Position numbers and translations under genes: made by a program
Assembly: GCF_029962835.1 (NCBI RefSeq)
Contig: NC_080575.1
Location: 60,739,493 to 60,803,492, forward strand
Length of the DNA: 64,000 nt
Reading direction: 5' to 3'
Source of the DNA: Magnolia sinica
Lineage: Eukaryota; Streptophyta; Magnoliopsida; Magnoliales; Magnoliaceae
Shown here: positions 45,825 to 56,765 of the stretch, in pieces
Layout: each line of letters opens with the position of its first letter
Position numbering within the stretch: position 1 is the stretch's first letter
Notes under the pieces: model-generated
Databases searched by the model: none
The model's input: only the letters and a program-made list of their open reading frames with translations
What the model was told of the DNA's origin: nothing

Positions 45825-47709
45825 CTCCCCCTCAAGTTGGAGCATAGATCTTGGTCATGCCCAACTTGTCACGGACACGATGAAGAGCATCTCGACTAGG
45901 ACTTTGTAAGAACATCAACAAGCTGATCCCCGGATCGAACAAAAGGGGTGATGATTTCCTTAGAGGCAACTTTTTCCCGAATAAAGTGACAGTCGACCTC
46001 AATATGCTTGGTTTGCTCGTGGAAAACCGGGTTATGAGCAATATGGATGGCCGCTTGGTTGTCACAATGAAGAAGAATAGGAGCTGAAGGAGGATAGCCA
46101 AGTTCTTCAAGAAGGTTGCGAAGCCACACGAGCTCATACGTCGCATGAGCCATAGCACGATATTTTGCTTCAGCCGAGGACCAAGCAACAATCGGTTGCT
46201 TTTTGCTCTTCCATGTGATAAGATTGCCACCTAGGAAGGTACAGAAGCCGGATGTGGAGCGGCGGTCATAAGTACTACCTACACAATCAGCATCGGAATA
46301 GCCAGAAAGATGAAGATGGCCATGAGAGTGAAAGCGGAGACCAAGACTCGGGGTTGATTTTAGATACTGAAGTATGCGTTATACAACCGTGAGATGTGAA
46401 GCACAGGAAGCTTGCATGAATTGGCTAACAATGCCCACCACAAAGGAGAGATTTGGGCTAGTAATAGTCATGTAAATAAGTCGGCTTACAAGTCATTGAT
46501 ATATCCTGGGATCAGAAAATAGAGCACCATCATCTGGTCGAAGCTTATGCAAAGTATCAATGAAAGTTGTAGCGGGTTTGCACCCTAACATGCCGGTCTC
46601 CATGAGAAGATCGAGCACATATTTTCGTTGTGACAAGACCAACCCGGATGAGGAACGACCAACTTCAATTCCTAGGAAGTAGCGAAGAGGACCAAGATCC
46701 TTGATCTTAAACTTGGTCTTCAAAAATTCTTTGACCTCTCCCATTCCAAATCACTACTAGACATAACAATATCATCCACATACACACATATAAAGAGGGA
46801 ATGATTAGCATGACTACGAACAAAGCCGAACTCCAAGAGAGCCTGACTAAATTTTTTGAACCATGCACGTGGGGATTGTTTGAGTCCATAAAGAGCCTTT
46901 TTCAATCGACATACAAGCGCAGGGTTGTGGGAAACAACAAAGCTAGAAGGTTGATGCATGTATACTTCCTCTATAAGGTACCCATGGAGAAATGCATTCT
47001 TAACACCAAGTTGAAACAATGGCCATGATAAATTAATGGCCAAGGAGATCACAACGTGAACCGAATTAAGCTTAGCCATCGGAGAGAATGTCTCGAAATA
47101 ATCCACACCATGAGTCTGTGTGTAACCCTTAGCAACAAGAAGGGCTTTATAACGATCAATGGAGCCGTTTGGAAGAAACTTGATCGTATAAACCCATCAA
47201 CATCCAACATGTTTATGCCCTAAAGGAAGAGGCACAAGCTCCCAAGTATGATTCTTCTCAAGAGAAGACATTTCTTTTATCATCGCCTTTGTTCAGTTAG
47301 GACTTGGAAGAACATGTGAGAGAGACCTAGGAATAATCTGTGTTGAAAGGGAAGCTGCAAATGACTAAAAATACAGTGAAAGATGATCATATGAAACGAA
47401 ATTACTAATGGGGTGTTGAGTACAAGATCGTGACCCTTCGCGTAGGGCAATTGGGAGATATAAACTCGAGGTAAGAGAGTCACCTGAGCCAACATCCAAA
47501 GTGAGCGGAAAGGTAGATGGCTGATCATGTGAAGATTTATCTCGACGATGATACACCCACAGAGGCATAAGGTCACCCAAATCACCAACATGATGTTGAA
47601 CAGAGGGAAGAGGAGTTTCCCCGTGATCACTAGTGGAAAGAGGAAGAGGATAAGAGTCATGCTCCCCCTGACTTGCAAGAGGATCACAGAGAGATCGGCC
47701 TGAAGCCGA

Positions 47710-48073
47710 ATATATATATATATATATATGGAAACGCTCACTTGTGAACCAGTTCGTACGTACTACATACGAACTTTTTTGAGAACCCATCATACGTGAT
47801 GTGGATCCAAAATTTGAACCGTTCATGTGAAGCAGCACCTTGTGAAACCCCCCGGGACCAAGTTTTACTTTGATCTAAAACTTTGATGGGCCATGAAAAA
47901 TGAAAACAGTTTCTTCCATTGATTTACATTTCTCTTTGCTATGGCCCACCAGAATTTTAGATTAGGGTGAAAATTTGTCACAGGGGTTTTCATGGGATTC
48001 CGCATCACATGGACCATTCAGATTAGACACCCATGACATGTGTGCAAAGGTGCGCACGTGCGTAGGTGCGCAG

Positions 48074-48152
<79 letters not shown>
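47710..48152. mobile_element. Insertion bounded by (AT)n tracts (Micron-like)
   Basis: A 347-base non-coding core (47730-48076) is bracketed by (AT)10 (47710-47729) and about (AT)38 (48077-48152). In the sister Copia the same place reads gaggatattt without interruption, so the core plus AT arms were inserted at a TAT site. The core has no convincing terminal inverted repeats or ORF. Rice Micron elements are known to sit in (TA)n microsatellites; homology to them is not claimed. Confidence 0.6.
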
Positions 48153-48154
<2 letters not shown>

Positions 48155-49294
48155 TCAAAGAAGGTTACATCGGCAGAGACATATTTCTTGCGAGTCAAGG
48201 GGTCATAACCTTTATACGCTTTCTGACTCCGAGTGTACCCTAAGAAGACACATTAAATTGCCCAGGGGCTAAGTTTATCATTACTTTCATTCAAAATTTA
48301 AACAACGCATATGCAACAAAAAACTTTAGGTGGTGGAGTAAATGGATTATCATGAGGATTCAGTATAATAAATGAAGATTTGTAAGACATGATACGTGAG
48401 GGTATACGATTAATAAGAAAAGTAGCAGTTAAAAGACCATCATCCATAAAATGTTTAGGTAGGTGCATACTAAGGAGAAGGGTGCGATCAACTTCAAGAA
48501 GATGACGATTCTTTCCATTTTGTTGAGGTGTGCAAGCACATGACGTCCGAGACAAAATACCATGTTCCTGCAAGAAGGACAGAAAGGCAGTAGACATGTA
48601 TTCTCCCCCATTATCAGAATGGACTATGGAGGGTTTTGATGGAACATTGAAACTGAGTGCACACTTCATGATAAAACACTTTAAACGTATCGAACACTTC
48701 ACTTTTATATTTTAAAAGATAAACCCAAGTCATGCGCGAATAATCATCAATAAAGGTGACAAAATATCTAAATCCAAAAGTGGAGGTAACTGGAGCTGGT
48801 CCCCAGACATCCGAGTGAACCAGAACAAAAGGTTGAGGTTTCCTCCTAGAAGAGTTAGGAGGAAACGTAGTACGATAATGTTTAGACAATTCACAAATAT
48901 CACAACATAACTTTTTAATAACAGATAAGGAGGGAAACAAAATTCTCAATCTATCTATTGATGGGTGGCTTAAGCGGCAGTACCACTATGTCATGGACTC
49001 TCGATCCAGAGAAAGGGTACTAGAAGTGGCAACAGGTATATCATTGAGAAGATAAATACCTCCTGCTCATGCCCCCCAAAAATTGCTTCTTCTTTTGTAG
49101 GTCTTGAAACAAATTATAAGGGAAGAAGGTAATGGAACAATTTAATGATTTAATAAGAGAGCTAACAGATAATAAGTTTAATGGAAAACGAGGCACTTGC
49201 AAGATTGAGGATCGAGGCAAGGAAGGAGAAAGAGGGATGAAACCAATCCCAAAGATGAGAGTTTGGGTTCCATCTGTGACTGTGACATACTGAG

Positions 49295-49374
49295 TGTGGG
49301 GAGAAGGAGAATATGAGGAAAAGACTTATGACTAGAGTCATAAGTCTTTTCCTCATATTCTCCTTCTCCCCACA
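49295..49374. repeat. Perfect 39-bp inverted repeat with 2-base spacer
   Basis: Arms 49295-49333 and 49336-49374 are exact reverse complements around 'ag'. One arm is native copia protease-region sequence; the other is its inverted copy. Confidence 0.93.
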
Positions 49375-51024
49375 GTCCATGACTCAGGAGGTAGGAGAGG
49401 ATGATGCAAGAAGAGCAGTACTTGACTAGGCCGAATCTATGTGAGAAGGCTTAGGAATATCACGAACATGAAGCCGCATCAGGGCATCATATGCAGCTTG
49501 AGAAATGATGAGAGATTCCTTTGAAGAAGACTGCTCAACTGTCGGGGTGGAAGACTGTCCCTTGGGAGCAACTGTGGAGGCAACAGAAGCAGTGGCACAC
49601 GTATGACGACAACCAATGGAGTTGCTAGCAATAATCAACAGTGTGATTAGTTCCACTGAAATGTGAACAAATGCGAGAACCATCACGTTCTTATTCACGT
49701 CCACCACGACTATGAAGATTACGACTGTCACGACTACAATCTCCCTCGTGGCCTCTATCACAACCACCATAACTAGAAATGCGCCCTGAATTCAAGGATG
49801 GTACCCAAAGGCCAAGAGAGGACTAATCGCTAGTAAGATGTGCCGAATGTTGTAGTGGCACAAATGAATGAGAAGGATGAGCGAAGACAGTAGCGCGCTG
49901 GTACATGGCATAGACTGTCGTCAATGGGGGAAGAGGATCCTGCATGACAACTTGATCTCGAACATGAAGATAATCGGAGTTCAACTCGGCTAGGAACTGC
50001 ATGATTCAAGTATCATCCCGTTGCTTATGGGCATGTTCATGATCCTCTTTACATTTGGAAGGAAGAGGCAGATACAGGTCGAACTCATTCCACATGCCCC
50101 GAAGTGCAAATAGTAATCTTTTACTGATCTTGAGTTTTGTTGGAACCAACCAATTTTTTGAATAAGTTGGAAGACCCGTGAAAAATTCTGAGACTCTGAG
50201 ATCATATCATGAAGCGTATCCCAAATGCTTATAGTTGATGATAAAAATATCATTGAGAGGCTAATCGAAGAGTCCATACTATTCAACACCTACGCAATAA
50301 CTTGATAATTCTCCTTTGTCCAAGACTTGTAGGTAGCATCTGTAGAGCTTGGAGGATCATCCAAAATATACGACAACTTCTCACAGGCTCCTAAGAACAC
50401 TTTTACAGATTGCGCCCATTGAAGATAGTTGTCAGCATGCAACTTAATGGAGGTAATCTGAAAGGGGTTGGATTCAAGAGAGCCCATGCAAAGAGATGAG
50501 CGCCCTTTGTCGTCCATAAGAGATTCCAAGTAAGAAAGATTGATTCAAACAATTCTCACTCAATCCTTCAAGGGAATGAGAGATAAAAGTCAAACAAATA
50601 GAAATCGTCCAAAATATCAAGAAATACAGTCAAACCTGACGCAACCGAGTGAAAAACGGCCCAGCCGCACGTCCATTTGAGGTTAAAAACCACTCAAACA
50701 TGAATCTTAGCTAAAAAAACCTCAATGAGTAGCTTGGGTGGAAGATTTTGGTCCATCTTGAACAAAGAAATCAAAGAAAAGCTTAATAATTTGAGGTAGA
50801 TTGAAGAAAAACGGATGAGGGACTCGATTATCGAATTTCTCTATTTCGGCTAAAACACCATGAAAGAAGGTCCAAAAAATTCTGAAAAAATCATCACAAA
50901 TCTTCTAAAATCAAGTTCTATCAAACCCATAAACTTTTAGATCAAATGAAATCCATGCGTCCATACAACGCTAACGTCAGCCGTATGGCTGCTAACTTGT
51001 TGGATATGGAATGCTTGGATCTAT

Positions 51025-51036
51025 GATCTGATACCA
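51025..51036 (-). other. Primer-binding site of the minus Copia
   Basis: Minus strand tggtatcagatc, initiator tRNA-Met type, adjacent to the LTR. Confidence 0.85.
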
Positions 51037-51262
51037 AGTAGAAGATGATTTGATGATTATAGTGTGGAGAAAAGAGGAGAAGAGTGACAGAGAAGAAGAA
51101 AGAGGAGTTTGGGGAAATGTTGTGTGTTCCTCAACATGCCCTAATACACAATGTTTTATTAGAATAGAGCATATAGTACACTGCATGAGAAGAGGAAAGT
51201 GTCTGCATGCACTTACATTAAAAGAGCCATTAACCACACACTACACATTAACACTCTCTAGA
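51037..51262 (-). repeat. 5' LTR of the minus Copia
   Basis: 226 bases, plus-strand limits agtagaagatg...ctctctaga, followed by ACTAT. Confidence 0.88.
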
Positions 51263-51267
51263 ACTAT

Positions 51268-52079
51268 AATGTGCCTTAAAGCCTATCTTTAAGTGCGTTT
51301 TCCTTTTATTTCCATGTCTCCCCTCTTCATTTTATCCATTCCAAGTGGTTACTAACTTGTTTTTTTTTTTTTTTTTAAAATTGAAAATTTAAAAAGGAAA
51401 TTTTAGAGAAGGAAGAAAACTAGACAGAGCAAGGTAGAGGGCTGCCACATAACCAGCCTTGGTCCAAACAGTCTCCAGCATTAGTATATTTTAAATGGGA
51501 AACTACTACTTAGGTTTACTTCTAAAAAAAAAAAATATTTATTTAGGTTTTGAGGAAATTTGGGAAGATTAGGGGTTTGGTTTAGGGGGAAATTTTGGGA
51601 TGAACGCTTAAGGATTTTAGGTAGGAATGGGGTTAGTGCTTGGGAATCAAGTATCAATTTTAGCTTAGACTAAAATTTAAAAGTAAGAATGATTTTTTTA
51701 ATGGAAAGATAAGAAGAGGAAAGACGAAGTCCCTAGGGAAAAAAATAAAAAACAAAAAAAGAAAACTTTTTCTAATACGAAAATAGATGCAACAAAAAAA
51801 AAGGGAAATTTTGAAGTTCAAAAGACCAACCAAACCTTCATTCTTCCCCTTAGATGCCACAAAATAGGATTCTAGGGGGTTGTGGAATAGAATTTCCTGC
51901 AGTCCCCTAGTTGATTCAACTAGAAAAAAGGAATTAGAAGCAGCACATGCTAAAGAAGATAACAGCAACTCATGCCATAACAACATGTGCTAAAGAGGAT
52001 GGAATCAAATCATGTATGAAACCTCAAAATAAATTCGTATTTAATGGCATAATCAAGAACTTCAATAGTTCAAAAAAAG
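51268..52079. other. Non-coding stretch
   Basis: The left edge continues the split LTR-like sequence from 45585; the remainder has A/T runs and no gene. Confidence 0.5.
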
Positions 52080-52283
52080 AATTGCATTAGTTGGTAGCGA
52101 GTTGGTTCAAGTTGAAGGCTCTAAAAGGGCAAGGGGAAGGCCCAGAAGGACGTGGTGGAGTTAGTAAGGAAAGACTTGATGACCTATGATTTAATGGAGG
52201 ATATGGTCCTTAATTGTGGAACGAAGGAATATGATGCATGTAGCCAATCCCAATTAGTTGGGATAAGGCTTAGATGATAACGT
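52080..52283 (+). mobile_element. RTE-type LINE 3' fragment
   Basis: The plus frame reads KGKGKAQKDVVELVRKDLMT, then EDMVLN and SQSQLVGIRLR followed by a stop. This is the conserved C-terminal end of plant RTE/BovB LINE ORFs (pattern RGRPKKTW...DM...LTEDMALDR...W...IHVADP...LGIRL). Only the last 60 or so residues remain, so it is a 5'-truncated copy. A short 'gataacgttgattgtt' tail follows. Confidence 0.65.
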
Positions 52284-53234
52284 TGATTGTTCAAATGTTT
52301 CATGTCCATACTAATCAAAAGTTTCATGCCTTGGGCTTTATATAAGCATCTACAAAGAGTATGAAGTTTCCTACTAATTTTGGAGGAAATTTATTCTAAA
52401 AGCCTATTGGTCTCACAATTGTCTAACTAAATAAGGAACTAAAGAAGGAAAGGCCAAACTAAATATATGTCAACAATAAGGGAGGATTTTGACACAACCA
52501 CATGCCGATAAGGATGTATAGTTTTATACGAAGTCCAAAATCTTTAGCAGTGTAGTTGCACTTGCACTAAAGGCTTACCTACCCTAGTAGTGGCCGAAAT
52601 ACCTAGGCGAACGCTTGAAGATTCCAAGCGTAATTTTTTTATTTTAGATAGCAAATATTAATATTTAATTATTTACATATATGAGTTGATTTTTTTAATA
52701 ATCAAAGTCAATACCATTCAATTCCTCTAAGCCCAAAACTCCACATACCAAAAAATTTCCAAATTCCCTGATTTCAAATCCTAATTTCCTGTTTTTCCCA
52801 AATCCTAACCCTAATTTCCCTATTTTCTGCAATTCCTCCAATTCACCAATCCAAAATCACGATTTTTCTGAAATCCCTTAACTTTCCAAACCCCATAATC
52901 CAAACTTTTCAAAATCCCCAAATCTCTAACTAAAAATTTTCAATTCCCCTAAAATCCCCAATTTAAGCTTCAATCTCTCGTATGACACCAATGAAAGCTC
53001 CAATTGTTTTTAAGTTCTAATATGGTGACCTTAAGGCACTTTTCAAAAAAAGAAATCATGAACAAAAAGAAATTGGGAGTCGTTGAAATTTGGGGGAAGG
53101 ATATCTCAAGCTTTTTAGTCTCAAGGAAATGAGAAAAGTAGTTGAAATATGGTTTAAAAGCCCTTTCTTATCTATTTGCAACCTTGTTGAGTGGTAAAAT
53201 GTCCAAAAAACCCACACATATGAAATGTCCGAAG
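52284..53234. other. Non-coding stretch
   Basis: C/A-rich segment (52700-52970) with many 'aatccctaa' words; no gene seen. Confidence 0.5.
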
Positions 53235-53242
53235 GGGTAATG

Positions 53243-53438
53243 TCAGTGTTTTAAATAGCATGTGGCATATAGTGTGGCATTCGGCCCTCTATAGTGTGTA
53301 GTGTGAGCTACACAATCCTTAATATTTTTTAATTAAAATAATAGAAAATATAATAATTTTTTTTTTAAAAAAAATGCATAATTTCTCTGAGTTCTTAACT
53401 AAGAATCTGAATCATCAACCACTTATTTCCGTGCAAAA

Positions 53439-53478
<40 letters not shown>

Positions 53479-53860
53479 TAGACATCTCTAGGTGTGACTT
53501 CTTTTATTTATTTATTGAAACATCACAAATTCATGATATAGACCACAATTTGGATGGTCTAGATTGATCTAAGTGCTCTATCCATGATATGGACCACAAT
53601 TTGGATGGTCTCGATTAGTTTAATGTAGTGCCATGTGTCATAGGTACAAGTCATCACCATTTTAAAGTAGGTGTTAAACTAGCATAGAAAAAACACTATA
53701 AAAAAAGAAAAGAAAAGAAGAAGAGATTTCAGGTACCTTACGCCATCTATGCTACACACTACACTGCATACCCTGTAGCTTACGCTACTTGCGTATGCTA
53801 CATAGCGTTTTTGCTGCGCTATGCTATGTAGTGTACGCTACAACGCTACTGAAAACACTG
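53243..53860. mobile_element. hAT-type MITE, 8-bp duplication with one mismatch
   Basis: Starts cagtgttttaaatagc and ends gctactgaaaacactg, with ggtaatgt (53235-53242) and ggtaacgt (53861-53868) as the 8-bp target duplication. Both ends are rich in 'gctacgcta/tagtgtagc' words. It carries (CT)n at 53441-53471. Same family as 33909-34444. Non-coding. Confidence 0.85.
53441..53471. repeat. (CT)n microsatellite
   Basis: About 31 bases inside the MITE. Confidence 0.9.
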
Positions 53861-53868
53861 GGTAACGT

Positions 53869-55034
53869 AGCGGGCGTGTGGATAATGGAAGAAGATCACC
53901 GTCTTCTTCTCATGAATAGTAAGTTTTAACTCAAAACCCAAATTTGACCCCAAAAATGAATGAATTTTGTGAAGCCCTTTGGGGATCAACAACCTTAGGT
54001 TATTCAGCAAGAAGTAGAGCTTGTTGATAGCTTTATTGTCTGTGCGAAACAGGTAACAGTTCACAAAGTTAGGGTTGTCAGAAGCTATAGTGCATGTTTT
54101 AAGCCCTTTCGCCCTAGACCAAACTTTTCAGTCCCATTCCTTCTGATTTTGACCATCCTGAAGTTGTCAGCAACCTGTTTACATCAAGATACCTGTGTAA
54201 GAAGCCACAGCTGCAGCAGGCACACCTAGGAGCTGGGCGCACACCTGAGCTAATTGCCTCGCCCAATTTCCAGGCAAGCTTAACAGGCTCAAAATGCAGA
54301 GCCGTGGGCCTAGAATGCCTTTGACGATACTGAGCTTTATATGATTTGTGTATATAGACCTTTGGGGATATACACTTTATAGGCATCATAGGTCCATTGG
54401 CACATTGGACAAGCCACCAATTTGATCTGTTGGTCCCACCATCCAATCAGGACACTTATTTGGTCTAAAATACCAACAAGGATGTGGTCCTGATCTTCCA
54501 TCATATTAATAGGGGCCCCTAATATGGTATAGATCTTCAAAGTGGATAGTTGTCCAGATCTTCAATCTAGACATTTGGAACTTTGGATGGTGCAGATTGT
54601 CAACTTGGACAGTTGGATTTGTCATTAGGGTCATTGGACGGGCCTGATCTTCAACCAATCAGTGAGTGGATAACTTGTGGTCCCCCATTGGATGATCAGA
54701 TCATCTTACATCACAACATTGCCATACTAAAGCCATACCCAAACATAAATGTCCCCTTCCTACCCACATTCCAACCCAATTTGGTATTAACATTTTGATG
54801 CCCACACATGACATGACATCCTTTTTTGTCATATGATAGAGGGGGATGACCAAAGTGGGTTTTGAAGATAATGTTGCAACAGCTGTAAATATTTATGGAC
54901 TCAATGAATTTCATGTAGGAGTGAAGAGAATCTCAAAGGTGATAACTCCGACCCATGGGTCAATGGAGTATCAAAAGAGCACCCCAATCCGAAATGACAT
55001 GTGGAAACGGGTTATATTGACATGTGGAAACAGG
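53869..55034. other. Non-coding stretch
   Basis: No gene recognised. Just before the LINE tail a short unit, gacatgtggaaac(g/a)gg, occurs twice (54997-55012 and 55019-55034). Confidence 0.5.
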
Positions 55035-55285
55035 TTTTTTTTTTTTTTTTTGAAAGGTAATGGAAATTTTATTGAGAAAAGTTCCAAGGTGACCACAAGC
55101 TACAACCTCAAAAGGAAAATTACATTCTTTCAGCCTTTTGATACATGATGCCCATTCAACAACCAACCCCATTGCCCTCATCTAGATCTGCTCGACATCA
55201 TTGCTTGCATTTTGAAAGTACCTCCTATTCTTTTCTTCCCATATCACCCATAAGACAGCTAACAAGTTTAGCCTCCAGATTTCCC

Positions 55286-55507
55286 TCACCTCTTCCTTAA
55301 GCCCACGTCATGCCAAGCCATAAGAAGTCTACCAACTGAACTTTGCATGGCCCAAGAGATGTGAAAGCTCTTGAGGAAGCCACTCCACACTTGATGCACA
55401 ATCGGACGCTTAATGAAGAAATGATTGACCGATTCGGCGCTTGCCATACACATGAGGCAAACATTAGGTATCAGCATTGCTCGTTTATGGAGATTATCCA
55501 CAGTCAA
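55286..55507 (-). pseudogene. LINE zf-RVT domain remnant
   Basis: Contains the CLMC pair and the HxxF region of the reverse-transcriptase zinc-binding domain. Separated from its N-terminal part by the insert at 55553-55850. Confidence 0.7.
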
Positions 55508-55552
55508 AACCCTTTTCCTTCCGACTTGCCATGCTCATACCGTGTTTGCTCG

Positions 55553-55850
55553 TGTTGAAGGGCTACATGTTGCCAATCTTAGGGGCCAATGAGAAACAAC
55601 AGTGGGAAGAAGAAAGGAGTAGAAAGATGGGAAAGAAGGGAGAAGAGGAGAGGAATTGCAATGAGAACGTGAGATGAGAGGAGTTGGGTATGTGAAGCCC
55701 TAAGCCCAATACGCTTTTGTAATATATAATTACATGTGCAATATGTGCGGACCCTACGGGCCTTATTACATGGGCTTGGGCCCAATGAGCCTTATTCAAA
55801 TCCAATCCTTTTACTTATTCAACTTCCTATTCGACTAAGGTCTTTCAATA
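55553..55850. repeat. LTR-like insert related to the TRIM LTR
   Basis: tgttgaagggctac...tctttcaata resembles the TRIM LTR at 41747-42009 in order and wording (gccaatgagaa, aagatgg, gggcttgggcccaatg, ccttattcaa). It interrupts LINE coding sequence. Flanking 5-mers (gctcg/ggtca) do not match, so the boundaries or a clean insertion are unproven. Confidence 0.55.
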
Positions 55851-56399
55851 GGTCAACCTCGCCTTTGCTTCCCTGCTCATGAAGTATGTGATAGAAGGAG
55901 CCAATAAAAAAATAATCCAGATTTGTTCTTCCACCTGACCAATCAATCTTGTTCCCCACTTTCAGGGTAACATAGATAATGTGATCTAGTAGCAACATGA
56001 ACTCCTTCACCTCTTCCTCGTAAAGGAATCTGCAACACGGGAAGGACCACATAACAACCTCTCCACAATAGAGAAACACCGTACTACCATAATATTAAGA
56101 GCCGTGGACGAACAAGCAATTCTTAGAAACGTATATTTCAAGGACACTTCACCAGCCCAAACATCCTCCCAAAAGTAGATCTCCTCGTTTTCAAGGGTAA
56201 AGCCAATCCCCTCAACAAATTTTGACTTCACAGAAGCAATCCCTTTCCAAATCGTTGAGGCTTTATACATGGCAGATTCCTTAATACAACACCCTCCCTT
56301 TGAGGACCCATACTTACTAGCAATTGCCTCCCTCCACAATGCACTCTCCTCCATCCCAAACCTCCACAACCATTTACCCAACAACTCACTGTTCATCAA
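55851..56399 (-). pseudogene. LINE post-RT segment remnant
   Basis: Frames 56399-56007 and 56079-55819 overlap with a shift near 56040. The latter reads YEEEVKEFMLLLDHI...DWSGGRTNLDYFFIGSFYHIL, continuing the LINE protein towards zf-RVT. Confidence 0.65.
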
Positions 56400-56400
56400 C

Positions 56401-56765
56401 CTTAATCACTTATGCCTGCTCCTCCCTCTGCATGTTGTCTAATATCTTAAATCTTTCTATAACAGAGTTTATTGATGTCATCGACATACCACTCGATCCC
56501 ATCGAGCAAATGCCAATGTCATGGACAAATGCTCGATCCCATTGAGAAAATCCGAAAAAATCCTAGTTGATTACTGGATAGTTTTGGTGGTTGCTACTCG
56601 ATGGCATTGAAGGATCTTCGATGTCATTAACTAGTCCTCGATGGGTATCGATGCCATAGAAGGTCCCATCAAAGACGCGCAGAATTGCGTAAGTGCACGA
56701 TTTGTTTCCTATTCTGGTTAGGTAGTATATGTACTGGGTGTAATCAGGATTAGGGAAAGGATTGG
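56401..56765. other. Non-coding stretch with TCGATG words
   Basis: Repeated ctcgatcccat/tcgatgccat/ttcgatgtcat words in both orientations (56480-56690), reminiscent of plant LTR U5 regions; no boundaries found. Confidence 0.4.

Larger units (their letters stand above)
45832..50529 (-). pseudogene. Copia gag-pol (minus), broken
   Basis: Gag starts at 50529 (MESLMDDKGR) and is open in two blocks to about 49990, more complete than in the intronic sister. A gap with stops covers the zinc knuckle (about 49650). The protease region near 49380-49290 is replaced in part by an inverted duplication. Pre-integrase and integrase (about 49110-48298) include HSDVWGPAPV and DDYSRMTWVYLL. After the (AT)n insertion, RT (about 47210-46490) includes KNAFLHGYL and YVDD but has lost a segment just before YVDD. 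RNase H is at 46230-45832 in two overlapping frames. Multiple shifts and stops. Confidence 0.87.
45586..51262 (-). mobile_element. Ty1/copia LTR retrotransposon (minus), ACTAT target duplication
   Basis: LTRs at 51037-51262 (5') and 45586-45824 (3') flank gag-pol in copia order on the minus strand. ACTAT stands at 45581-45585 and 51263-51267. A good primer site (tggtatcagatc) follows the 5' LTR and a polypurine tract (gagggggag) precedes the 3' LTR. LTR, gag, integrase and RNase H are clearly the same family as the intronic Copia at 16763-21899. It carries an (AT)n-bounded insertion at 47710-48152 and a 39-bp palindrome in the protease region. Confidence 0.93.
55035..56400 (-). mobile_element. 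L1-type LINE, 5'-truncated (minus), with nested LTR-like insert
   Basis: The minus strand ends in a 17-base A run (plus-strand T run 55035-55051), as LINEs do. Upstream, 56399-56007 is open and reads ELLGKWLWRFGMEESALWRE, the characteristic post-RT segment of plant L1 LINEs. After an insert (55553-55850) the frame at 55507-55286 gives TVDNLHKRAMLIPNVCLMC...ESVNHFF, the zf-RVT zinc-binding domain (CxxC...H). The RT itself is absent, so the copy is truncated near 56400. Confidence 0.8.

Noticed and set aside
47962..48272. Ile-Tyr repeat open frames on both strands
   Set aside because: Produced by the (AT)n tract.
54997..55034. Duplicated gacatgtggaaac(g/a)gg as a LINE target duplication
   Set aside because: Both copies lie on the same side of the poly-A end, so they cannot be the two flanks of the insertion.
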